From NCBI GenBank assembly GCA_001275005.1, contig JWZX01002401.1, positions 1 through 12,546 of the forward strand: a stretch of DNA of 12,546 nucleotides, read 5' to 3'. This document shows positions 6,354-12,546 of this stretch, in pieces. The position numbers and the translations under genes were made by a program. The DNA comes from Chrysochromulina tobinii. Lineage: Eukaryota > Haptophyta > Prymnesiales > Chrysochromulinaceae. A model generated the notes under the pieces. That model saw only the letters and a list, made by a program, of their open reading frames with translations, made no database searches and was not told where the DNA came from. Positions within the stretch are counted from its first letter, which is position 1. Every line of letters starts with the position of its first letter.

Positions 6354-8575
6354 ATGGAGTCGGGCGAGGAGCTCATCGACTGTGCGGTGTGCGACGAGGG
6401 CGAGCAAGAAGCGGAGGAGCAGCGCACGGCTGGACGCGCGAATGCTGCCGACCGTCTATGAAGTCGATGAAGTCGAGGACGCCGCGCTGTGGCTTCTCGA
6501 CGGCTGGCCTGTGCCTGTGGATGGTGAGCGGCGTGCTGGCTCCGGCTCTGGCTCTGGCCACAGCTCTGGCTCTGGCCACAGCTCTGGCCCCAAGAAGAGA
6601 AAGGCGCGCTCTGACGCCACGCCTGCGGAGACCAGCGTCACGCGTACCCGAAAGAAGAACGTGTGTGCCGAGCCCGACTGCGCGAAGTGGGCACGTGGGG
6701 GCGCGGGCTCGACGTGTATCGTGCACGGCGGCGGCCATCGCTGCGCCGAGCCCGGCTGTAAGACGAGCGCGCGGGCTGTCCCGGACGAGGATGGCAACCG
6801 ATGGTGCACAGCGCACGGCGGCGGCCATCGCTGCGCCAAGCCCGGCTGTAAGACGAGCGCAGAGGGCTGTCCCGGACGAGGATGGCAACCGATGGTGCAC
6901 AGCGCACGGCGGCGGCCATCGCTGCGCCGAGCCCGGCTGTAAGACGAGCGCGCGGGCTGTCCCGGACGAGGATGGCAACCGATGGTGCAAAGCGCACTCG
7001 GTGGAGGCGGTGGCGCGGCGCGAGGAGAAGGCGCGGCTGCGGGCGCTGCTCGAGCGCATCCTCGCAGCGCCGTCGATGGGGCTGCTTGCGCTCCTGCAGT
7101 GCCTGGAAGGCGAGGACGCGCTGCCATGCGGGCACGGGTTCAACGGGTGCTACGTGCGGATGTTCAAGCACGCTCGTGGCCGCCCCGTTCCCGACGATGC
7201 GCCGCGCGGAGCTGAGGCGAGCGCGTCCTCGGACGGCGTGGACGCGCTCGTGGCGGCCTCGGAGGACGGCGAGGCGGAGATGGACGACGCAGCGCCACAG
7301 CTCGCCGACGGAGCGCCGATGCTCTCGCTTGAGGCGGCCTCAGAGGACGACGATGTCGCATCGCTGATGCGTGAGACGAGCGCTGATGCCGAAGAGGCCC
7401 TTGGCCTCCTGAGCCGTTTTCGCCGTCGCCTGTTGGACCTAGGGCCTCTGGGTCGAGGGCTGACGGCCGAGCTCGCGCGCGTCGAGCAGGCCATGCATCG
7501 CGTGATTACCGTGGAGGCCACCCTCGCGGCGGCGGACGCTGCTCGCGGGGCGGACGCGGCCACGCTGGATGAGGTGGCGATGGCGGGCGCTGAGTCGCTG
7601 CGCGCGGGCTTCGAGGGACGCGTTTCGACCGGGTCGACGGTGCCCGCGGTGGCCACGCTGGCGGTGGCGCCGGCGGAGGAGCAGGAGGCGGGCGGGGAGC
7701 CGTTGGTGGACGTGGAGGCGTGTGCGGCGGCGACGCCGTCGAGCGAGGGCGGAGGGCGCTTGCGCGAGAAGGTCGGACGCTGGCTCATCCGCGTGAAGCG
7801 GCACACGACGTATCCCGAATCCAGCGCGGATGCCGAGCAGGAGAGGCTCCGACTGCTGTCACCCGACGATCGCATGCTCTTCCTCGGCGGGCGCCGCCCA
7901 GGGGAGTCCGACACGTGGGATGGCACCGGAGATGGCTCGCAAGCCCTCTTCTCTCAGTTCGTGAGCCTCCCCCTGTCGGACGCGCTGCCAGCCCACATCG
8001 AGTCCGTAGAGGGCTGTTGGGTGCGGCTCGAGGTCGGCACCGACATCGTAGCCGCCTGCGCGCCCTTCGCCGTCGCCACCCGCGCGCATGCAGGCCGCCT
8101 CGGGATGAGCCCGGAGGCGATCGAGCGCACCGTCGCGCTCAACATGTCCGCGTGCCTCGCCGCGTGCGGCTCCTTCGAGATGCCGTCGGGCGTGCAGGGG
8201 GCGAAAGCGTACTACCGGATCCTCCGGGTGGAGTGCTACGGCGGTAACGGCGAGGAGTCCGCGGCCAACAAGACGCACCGCGAGAGCGTCACGCTGCCTG
8301 TGTACAACGCGATGCGCACGGGGCACCTGTACCTCCAGCGGTACGGACACCCCGGCGGCCGCCCTAGCTGGGGCATGAGCCTCCGGGGCGCGGGGCGGGG
8401 CAAGGTGCTCGTCCGAGCGGTCGCGCGCGTTGGGGGGGATGGAGAGGGCGAGCTCGGCATGACCGAGTGGGCGCTCACTGTGGCGGAGGCGCTCGGCCTG
8501 AAGCCGGAGGCGTTCCACGAGCCCACGCGCGTCGGCGACGTCTTCACGTCCCAGCTCGTGCGCCTGGTGCTCTGA
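6354..8575 (+). CDS. Nuclear Cys-His finger-repeat protein with unrecognised C-terminal domain (frame breaks near N-terminus)
   Basis: Roughly 740 residues read across two frame changes. The ATG at 6354 (CGCATGGAG, G at +4) begins the acidic peptide MESGEELIDCAVCDEGEQEA. The frame moves by +1 somewhere in about 6425-6457 to ARMLPTVYEVDEVEDAALWL. A Gly/Ser linker and a basic NLS, PKKRKAR (6589-6609), follow. Four fingers of form C-x4-C-x(11-14)-C-x2-H-GGG occupy 6664-6997. They resemble the finger repeats of plant and algal WRKY19-like proteins, which suggests nucleic-acid or protein binding in the nucleus. An extra base in the third finger (about 6861) moves the frame again, after which one frame stays open to the TGA at 8575. 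That part has an acidic segment (7200-7370), a helical segment (7380-7620) and a C-terminal domain from about 7756 (REKVGRWLIRVKRH; AYYRILRVECYGG) that I do not recognise. The long clean frame argues for a working gene. Confidence 0.6.
6724..6994 (+). repeat. Three near-identical 90/91-bp tandem repeats encoding Cys-His fingers
   Basis: Units lie at 6724-6813 (90 bp), 6814-6904 (91 bp) and 6905-6994 (90 bp), each beginning CACGGCGGCGGCCATCGCTG. The encoded unit is HGGGHRCAEPGC followed by KTSARAVPDEDGNRWCTA. Unit 2 has GCCAAG for GCCGAG, and AGCGCAGAGGG where the others have AGCGCGCGGG, giving one extra base and shifting the frame. The near-identity at silent positions indicates recent duplication or gene conversion. 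Confidence 0.95.
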
Positions 8576-8668
8576 AGCACGTGCGGCTAGAGAGAGAGGC
8601 GTGACGAGCCTGAGAGGAGTGAGTGTAACGAGCTACGGCTGCGGTACCCGGAGACCGGGAGACAGACC

Positions 8669-8709
8669 AGAGAGTCGAGAGTAAGTAAGTAAGTAAGAGA
8701 GTCGAGAGT
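8669..8709 (+). repeat. (GTAA)4 array flanked by 14-bp direct repeats
   Basis: The sequence AGAGAGTCGAGAGT occurs at 8669-8682 and again at 8696-8709, bracketing four tandem GTAA units (8681-8696). It lies about 100 bp after the finger-repeat stop codon, probably in the 3' untranslated region. Confidence 0.9.
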
Positions 8710-8861
8710 GCGCGCCCTTCCGAGACCGAGTGAGAGTTGGCGTCATGGTTGGCGTGTGGTTTACTTACAACTTAGTTTGAATGTTTGATTCTTAGATCTT
8801 ACGTTATACTACAGGAAACACTACGCTACAGCGAGGCGCGCGCGTGCCGCGGACGCACCTG

Positions 8862-8924
8862 CTCATCACGGCGCTCGTCATCACGGCGCACACCATCACG
8901 GCTCTCGTCATCACGGCGCTCGTC
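8862..8924. repeat. 15-bp tandem array, unit CTCGTCATCACGGCG
   Basis: A partial unit CTCATCACGGCG is followed by CTCGTCATCACGGCG, CACACCATCACGGCT, CTCGTCATCACGGCG and a decaying fifth unit. Read on the plus strand it gives a hydrophobic pentapeptide series (LLITA, LVITA, HTITA, LVITA). On the minus strand it gives a charged series (DERRD, DESRD, GVRRD). Neither reading is tied to a convincing gene. Confidence 0.85.
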
Positions 8925-9191
8925 CGCAACGTCGTCGGCAGGCGCTTTCGCTTTCAGCCGAGGCCGTGCGCACCCCCCGTTGGGCGCCGCCGACGCAAAG
9001 GAGCGCGCAAACCACGCATCCAGCCGCGCGGTCGGCAGCCTCGGGTCCTTGGGGCGGCTTACGTGGCGGAAAGCCGCCCGGTACGACGCGATCGGCGTTG
9101 CACGAGGAAAGCTGCAGTCGCATCGAGCTCGCATTGATCTGCCGTTGCGCCGCCCTCGCCGTGGCCTCCGCCGTCGATTCCGAAGCCGTGA

Positions 9192-9323
9192 GCGCTGTGG
9201 TGAGCGCATGGGACGTGGCCGAGGCTGTGGCGGGGCGCTGTGTTGAGCGCATAGAGGGCGCTGTGGTGAGCGCACGGGACGTGGCCGAGGCTGTGGTAGA
9301 GCGCTGTGTTGAGCGCACGGAGG
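9192..9323. repeat. 66-bp tandem duplication
   Basis: Unit 1 is 9192-9257 and unit 2 is 9258-9323. Both begin GCGCTGTGGTGAGCGCA, contain GGGACGTGGCCGAGGCTGTG, and end with a TGTTGAGCGCA half-repeat. The period is 22 codons, so plus- and minus-strand frames both stay open (plus: VVSARDVAEAVVERCVE). A further related fragment, GCGCTGTGGCGAGCGCTGTG, is at 9361-9380. Confidence 0.9.
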
Positions 9324-9498
9324 GCGTGCCACCGGGACAGAAGCCAGGGGAGGGAGTAGAGCGCTGTGGCGAGCGCTGTGGCGGTTGCCGTGGGAGGACG
9401 GAGAGGGCGAGCTTCTGCGCACCCTCGCGTGAGAGGGCGGATATGTTCACACCCTCGCGCTCGTCCTGAAACGGCGCGAGCCAGTCTGTGTCCGCCGC

Positions 9499-11872
9499 TC
9501 AGCGCGCGCGCCCCACGTGCATCCAAGCGAGCAAGCGAAGTCGCAGTTTGAAAATGAGGCAGAAGGCGATCAGGCAGAGGAGTCCCGCGCCACATGCAGC
9601 CGCGACGATTAAATAGGTGCCGAGTGCTTGGTCATTGATCGTCTCGACACACCATAGCGCGCTGATGCCCATAAGGCAGCGGGTGGGACTCGGCGGTGGG
9701 CTGAGCTGCAGCGGCGGCAGCCCCGGAGGAGTGTACTCGGACGTTACGTGCACCGCGCGCTCGACGAACTGGACGTACTCAAAGCCGTGCGCGCGCACCT
9801 GTGGGGAAGGGGTGCGTGGCGCCGTGGTGAGCACTGGCATGCTGGACGTCCTCAAAGCCGTGCGCGCTCACCGTCGCCAGCAGCTGCTCGAACCTCACAC
9901 TGTGCAGCGCGGCCTCGACCGCAGCGCCTGCCGCGTTGAGAGCGACGGAGGCGCCGGTCTCGACTTGCCCCACGGACGCGCGCACCTGTGGGGAAAAGGG
10001 GTGGGTGCCGTGGTGAGCACTTGCATGCTGGGCGTACTCACGCCGAACGCGCGCGCACCTGCAGCTCGAAGACGTGCACGGCGGCCGGGTCGCGGTGTGG
10101 GCAAGAGCGCGAGCATTTGGCCCTCGAGGGCCGTCGCAAGCGGCGCGTTCCCGCCACCAAGGTGAGCCAAAGGAGCCTGGAGAGATCAGAATCTGGCGCA
10201 GGCTCGCAGTGCGTGTCAGCTGAGCGGTGGGCCCTTCGGCGGCAACCGCCGTGCCTTCCACAGCCTCAGACCAGTCGCGCTTCATGACAATGGGCACTGT
10301 GAGGCCCACCTGTACGGCCATGTGCAAGGCTGTGGGCGGCGGCGGCGAGGGCGGTGGCGGCGTGGGCGGCGGCGCCGAGGGCGGGCACGGTGGCGGCAAG
10401 GGCGGCGGTGAGGGCGGTGGTGGCGATGGCGGCGGCGAAGGAGGGCGTGGCCGGTATGGCGGCAGTGGCGGCGAGGGAGGCGGCGGCAGCCATGGCGGTG
10501 GAGCGGCCAAGTGATGCACAGTCACGTGTCTCGAGCTCACACCGTTCAGGCTCGGTCTCGGTCTCGGTCTCGGTCTCGAGCTCACACGTGTCTCGGTCTC
10601 GGTCTCGGTCTCCCGACGCGACGTGGTGAGCGCCTTGCGGCTCACGGGCGCTGTCACGGGCACTGTCTCGGGCACTGTCTCGGCCGAGCCCACCTCCGCC
10701 TCCTGTAGAGTAACGGCTTCCTCCGCCTTCTGTAACCGCTGCTCGGGGGCTACGTGGGCATCGGCCTGGGCTTGCAGCTCTGCATCCTGTGCTTCACACC
10801 GTTCTCCAGGGCAAGCATCGCCGCCTCGCGCTGTGATGATCTCGCCGTTGCCTGTGCGCGCGCAATCTCTGTCGAATGCATCGCGAGGGCGGCTGCGCGT
10901 GTGCTCACCGCGGCCGCGAGGGCGTCCGATGCGGCGCGTGCTTGGCGCTGCAACTTGTCCCGCTCTGCACGCAACTTGTCCCGCTTCGATGGCGTCTCGA
11001 GCCGGCCGGCGCTCAAGTCCAGGGGCGCGCGCGGCCGGTGCCAGGCAGCTCCTTGTTGTTGAGCACACCGACGCCCGCATCACCTGGCATACACGGCAAA
11101 CTTGGACGGCACCTGTGTCGGCGCGACGACGCCGCCTGGTCCCACCGGGCCACGTGACGGTAAAACGGGCGCAGGCGCACACAGATGGCCTCGTGGGTGC
11201 GGTAAAGAGCTGTGGGGTCTTGGGCACGGCGGAGGGGGCGCGGGCCGCTCGAGAGGGAGGCGCTCGAGGAAGCCGAGGAGGCGCGTGCGAGCCGCGAAAT
11301 GTCCGACGAGGCGACGGCAGCGCAGCTGTACTCGTCCGCCTGCGCAGCCAGGAGTGAGTGCGTCCGCCGCCTGCTGCAGCAGCCCCTCGCGCTCCACCTG
11401 CTCGTGGTAGCATGCGATCTCGAGGAGCAGCGCCAACGCCTTGGTCGCTATTGTCGTGCCCGAACTCACCGAGCCGCTTCGTCTCGGTGGCAGGCGCCGT
11501 CGTGGGGACCGCCGCGCTCGCTGCGTCCTCCTCCGTCTCTCGCATCAGGTCCTGTCGGCTCTTACGCCGTTAATCTTGGCCACCGACGGGTCGCGCTTGC
11601 GCGAGCAGCGTGCGAAGCTGCATTCGGCGCGCTGCTTGTCGGCGAGCACGCGCAGCCGAATGGGGCCCATCCCCTTGGCCTCGAGTTCGGCTGTGCCGAG
11701 AATCGGCGCGAAGCACTCGCGAAGCACTCGCTGAGCTAACAGCCTGCGCACCAGCTGCCGCTGCAGCACCGGCGGAGGCGGCGGCGGCGGCGGCGGCTTC
11801 GGACGCCTCGATCGCGCGTGCCTCGGCCTCGAGGTCATTGCCTCCACCGTCCTTAAAGAGCTCATCATCCAT
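9499..11872 (-). CDS. Coiled-coil, proline-rich, single-pass membrane protein (probable cell-surface protein; several exons or frame breaks)
   Basis: I read one gene in pieces on the minus strand. It starts at ATG 11872 (GGCATGG; MDDELFKDGGGNDLEAEARA) and passes through a helical piece (LVRRLLAQRVLRECFAPILG, about 11690-11745). Next come MRETEEDAASAAVPTT (about 11500-11545) and coiled coils ALALLLEIACYHEQVEREGL (about 11385-11440) and KRDKLRAERDKLQRQARAAS and AELQAQADAHVAPEQRLQKA (about 10720-10990). A proline/serine-rich stalk of about 60 residues follows (10327-10510), like algal hydroxyproline-rich glycoproteins. After two candidate introns the last exon has VRAHGFEYVQFVERAVHV, a membrane helix GTYLIVAAACGAGLLCLIAF (9550-9621), a basic tail (FKLRLRLLAW) and TGA at 9499. 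The order suggests an extracellular coil and stalk with a short cytoplasmic tail, though I see no signal peptide. Several frame changes (near 11750, 11565, 11460, 11030, 10805, 10177) are unexplained. It may be partly decayed or two genes. Confidence 0.45.
9799..9871 (-). other. Candidate 73-nt spliceosomal intron (copy A)
   Basis: On the minus strand the segment begins GTGAGC after GCGACG and ends CACCCCTTCCCCACAG, a good pyrimidine-rich acceptor. Removing 73 bases joins FEQLLAT to VRAHGFEYVQF at a codon boundary and moves from the upstream frame, which soon stops, into the frame carrying the membrane helix. It is homologous to copy B at 9986-10058. Confidence 0.55.
9986..10058 (-). other. 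Candidate spliceosomal intron (copy B), 73 nt or 56 nt
   Basis: On the minus strand it ends ACCCCTTTTCCCCACAG. Two donors are possible: CAG|GTGCGC at 10058 (73 nt, joining VHVFELQ to VRASVGQVETG) or GTGAGT at 10041 (56 nt, joining a frame that reads ARAFG to the same exon). Both restore the downstream frame. It shares most of its length with copy A, including CCAGCATGC, AGTGCTCACCACGGC and the acceptor. The frame also reads through it without a stop, so splicing is not strictly required. Confidence 0.45.
10327..10510 (-). repeat. GGC/GGT-rich tract encoding a proline/serine-rich stalk
   Basis: The plus strand is an imperfect GGCGGC/GGTGGC tract. Its minus-strand reading in the membrane-protein frame is PPPSPP-type, for example SPPPSPPPPSPPPLPPPCPP. 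The plus-strand reading is a glycine run with no context, so the minus strand is favoured. Such tracts are typical of algal extracellular hydroxyproline-rich glycoproteins. Confidence 0.8.
10551..10612 (-). repeat. Interrupted GAGACC hexanucleotide array
   Basis: Two blocks of the same hexamer (plus-strand CTCGGT/GGTCTC), about 10551-10578 and 10591-10612, are separated by about 12 bases. The interruption changes the register, so in one minus-strand frame the first-read block codes Glu-Thr repeats and the second codes Arg-Pro repeats. The flanking motif TCTCGAGCTCACAC is duplicated at 10529-10542 and 10575-10588. Confidence 0.85.
10644..10679 (-). repeat. 12-bp tandem repeat, three copies
   Basis: ACGGGCGCTGTC, ACGGGCACTGTC and TCGGGCACTGTC follow one another directly. 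In the minus-strand membrane-protein frame they code tetrapeptides of form (V/E)-T-(V/A)-P (ETVPETVPVTAPV), a linker between coiled coil and stalk. Confidence 0.85.
11340..11397 (-). other. Possible 58-nt intron in the membrane-protein gene
   Basis: The minus strand reads CAG|GTGGAG at 11397 and ends CTCACTCCTGGCTGCGCAG|GCG at 11340. Removal joins EIACYHEQ to ADEYSCAAVASSDISRL in phase and accounts for the frame change. Against it, the segment itself reads as coiled coil (VEREGLLQQAADAL), and a single extra base in ACTCACTCC would also fix the frame. Confidence 0.3.
11708..11729. repeat. 11-bp perfect tandem duplication
   Basis: GCGAAGCACTC occurs twice in direct succession at 11708-11718 and 11719-11729. 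It lies in the RVLRECFA segment of the minus-strand gene. An 11-base duplication would change the frame, so it may be a recent lesion, although it does not by itself explain the nearest frame change. Confidence 0.85.
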
Positions 11873-11908
11873 GCCGTCGTGCCTCGCTTACGTCGGCCAT
11901 CCACCATC

Positions 11909-12546
11909 TTACGTCTTCCTCGCCCGCAGCCTCGCGCTATGCCGCGCGTGCGGCCCGGCAGCCGCAAGGTCCGCCTCCACTTCGGCCGCCGCGGCCTCGG
12001 CCGCCCCTCGCAGCAAAGCCCTCGAGCGCTGTGCCGAGCGCTGTGCGTGGCCACAGTGCAAGCAGAAGCGGCGGCTCGAGCCAAATGGCGTCGAGCAGTT
12101 CGGGCAAGCAAGAGGCGCTAGTAGCCCTCCCCCTTCGGCGCCGTCGGCCGCCTCGGCATCGCTGCCCTCCACCGCAACGCGCGTTGCGGCGGCTGCGGTC
12201 GCGGCGGCAGTGGTCGCGGCGGCAGCGGCCACGGCAGCCGCCGCGGCTACCGCCACCTCTTTACGCTCTCGCTCTGAGTGCGCCGCCCGTCTCTCGTCGC
12301 GCTCTCCTGTCGACTGCGTCGACTGCGACGACGCCATTGAGGGCGCGACCTTCGCGTGCGACGTGACCCCAGCCCATGTGCGGAGGATGAGCGGGGCAAT
12401 TTGGTGCGTGAGCAGCGCGCGGAGCAGCTTCGCCTCGGCGGTATGGAACAGCATCGGCGGCGTCGGCGGCAGCAGCGTCGGCGCCCAAGCGCACCTGCAG
12501 CAGCGGCAGCGGCTCGCCGATCGTGCCGAGCTGCTTGGCAGCCGCG
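11909..12546 (-). CDS. Zinc-ribbon protein, C-terminal part (5' end beyond the right edge)
   Basis: Minus-strand frame open from the window edge to a TAA at 11909-11911. The first 17 residues (AAAKQLGTIGEPLPLLQ) are in one frame, and the rest continues in another as AKLLRALLTHQIAPLILRTW. A 61-nt segment at 12434-12494 could be an intron joining them. Otherwise a new protein may start at ATG 12454 (MLFHTAEAKLLR). Next come a charged Ser/Arg/Glu segment, a long alanine-rich tract (about 12180-12250) and a zinc ribbon CPNC-x10-CLHC at 12047-12106. The end is arginine-rich (HARHSARLRARKT). A C-x2-C-x10-C-x2-C ribbon suggests a structural zinc site used in protein or nucleic-acid contacts; I cannot name the family. 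The next ATG on the same strand is only 36 bases past the stop, so this could be the N-terminal part of the membrane-protein gene. Confidence 0.5.
   Translation of the reverse strand, partial: RLPSSSARSASRCRCCRCAWAPTLLPPTPPMLFHTAEAKLLRALLTHQIAPLILRTWAGVTSHAKVAPSMASSQSTQSTGERDERRAAHSERERKEVAVAAAAAVAAAAATTAAATAAAATRVAVEGSDAEAADGAEGGGLLAPLACPNCSTPFGSSRRFCLHCGHAQRSAQRSRALLRGAAEAAAAEVEADLAAAGPHARHSARLRARKT
12434..12494 (-). other. Possible 61-nt intron in the zinc-ribbon gene
   Basis: The donor CAG|GTGCGC at 12494 matches the donor option of intron copy B. The acceptor is TACCGCCGAG|GCG, which lacks a good pyrimidine tract. Removal joins GEPLPLLQ to AKLLRALLTHQIAPLIL at a codon boundary and resolves the frame change. 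Confidence 0.35.

Larger units (their letters stand above)
8576..9498. other. Repeat-rich intergenic region between convergent genes
   Basis: The finger-repeat gene ends at 8575 and the minus-strand membrane-protein gene ends at 9499, so this is a convergent 3' region. It is AT-richer at about 8750-8820 (TTTACTTACAACTTAGTTTG), then strongly GC-rich with three tandem arrays annotated separately. Open frames exist on both strands but lack ATG starts and known domains. A minus-strand stretch around 8940-9080 (FRHVSRPKDPRLPTARLDAW) is the most protein-like and could be a relic. Confidence 0.45.

Noticed and set aside
6848-6902. Possible 55-nt intron in finger repeat 2 (donor GTAAGA, acceptor GCACAG) that would restore the frame
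   Set aside because: It would remove a zinc-ligand Cys and most of a finger, and the same donor-like and acceptor-like sequences occur in all repeat units. A single inserted base explains the frame change better.
8785-9469. Overlapping plus- and minus-strand open frames in the repeat region
   Set aside because: They owe their length to high GC and repeat periods divisible by three. ATG starts and recognisable domains are lacking.
10321-10514. Plus-strand glycine-rich peptide frame
   Set aside because: It is the complement of the proline/serine-rich stalk and has no flanking coding signal.
11212-11739. Plus-strand open frame with coiled-coil look (LEREALEEAEEARASREMSD)
   Set aside because: GC-rich antisense of a coiled-coil gene often looks like this. 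The minus-strand reading connects to the proline-rich stalk and membrane helix, while the plus-strand frame has no supporting context.
1-12546. CRISPR array, tRNA, rRNA, insertion sequence or phage genes
   Set aside because: No regularly spaced palindromic repeats, no cloverleaf-like segment, no transposase motif with terminal inverted repeats and no phage gene block were found on either strand by eye.

Overview
This GC-rich window looks like nuclear DNA from a eukaryotic microalga. A haptophyte or similar complex-plastid alga is my best guess, but no marker here fixes the lineage. The eukaryotic reading rests on several things: targeting presequences on otherwise ordinary enzymes, a nuclear localisation signal next to plant/algal-type Cys-His finger repeats, an algal-style proline/serine-rich surface-protein segment, candidate GT-AG introns, and generous intergenic spacing with no ribosome-binding sites.

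Layout, left to right. Positions 1-335 hold nothing I can support. A GIY-YIG nuclease with an N-terminal signal sequence (336-800, minus) stands head-to-head with a proline iminopeptidase (986-2404, plus), sharing a 185-bp promoter region. A repeat-poor convergent intergenic region follows. Next is an intact beta-carbonic anhydrase with a mitochondrial-type leader (3043-3987, minus), divergent from a degraded coiled-coil gene (4251-6017, plus). That gene carries two in-frame TGA codons, a 26-bp tandem duplication and several frame changes, and I call it a probable pseudogene. A finger-repeat protein with an NLS and a large unrecognised C-terminal domain occupies 6354-8575 (plus) and has two frame changes near its N-terminus. 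Positions 8576-9498 are repeat-rich and probably non-coding. From 9499 to the right edge the minus strand carries a coiled-coil, proline-rich, single-pass membrane protein in several pieces (9499-11872). Beyond it is the C-terminal part of a zinc-ribbon protein that enters from outside the window (11909-12546).

The three single-frame genes on the left (nuclease, iminopeptidase, carbonic anhydrase) are clean. The accessory-looking genes on the right two thirds are interrupted. Some interruptions have good intron explanations, most strikingly two homologous candidate introns at 9799-9871 and 9986-10058. Others look like indels or nonsense changes. There is no sign of an operon or of a shared pathway. 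Carbonic anhydrase (inorganic carbon) and iminopeptidase (peptide turnover) are housekeeping functions, and the remainder is nucleic-acid, surface or structural protein coding.

All calls come from reading motifs and frames by eye. No database search, splice predictor or transcript evidence was available.
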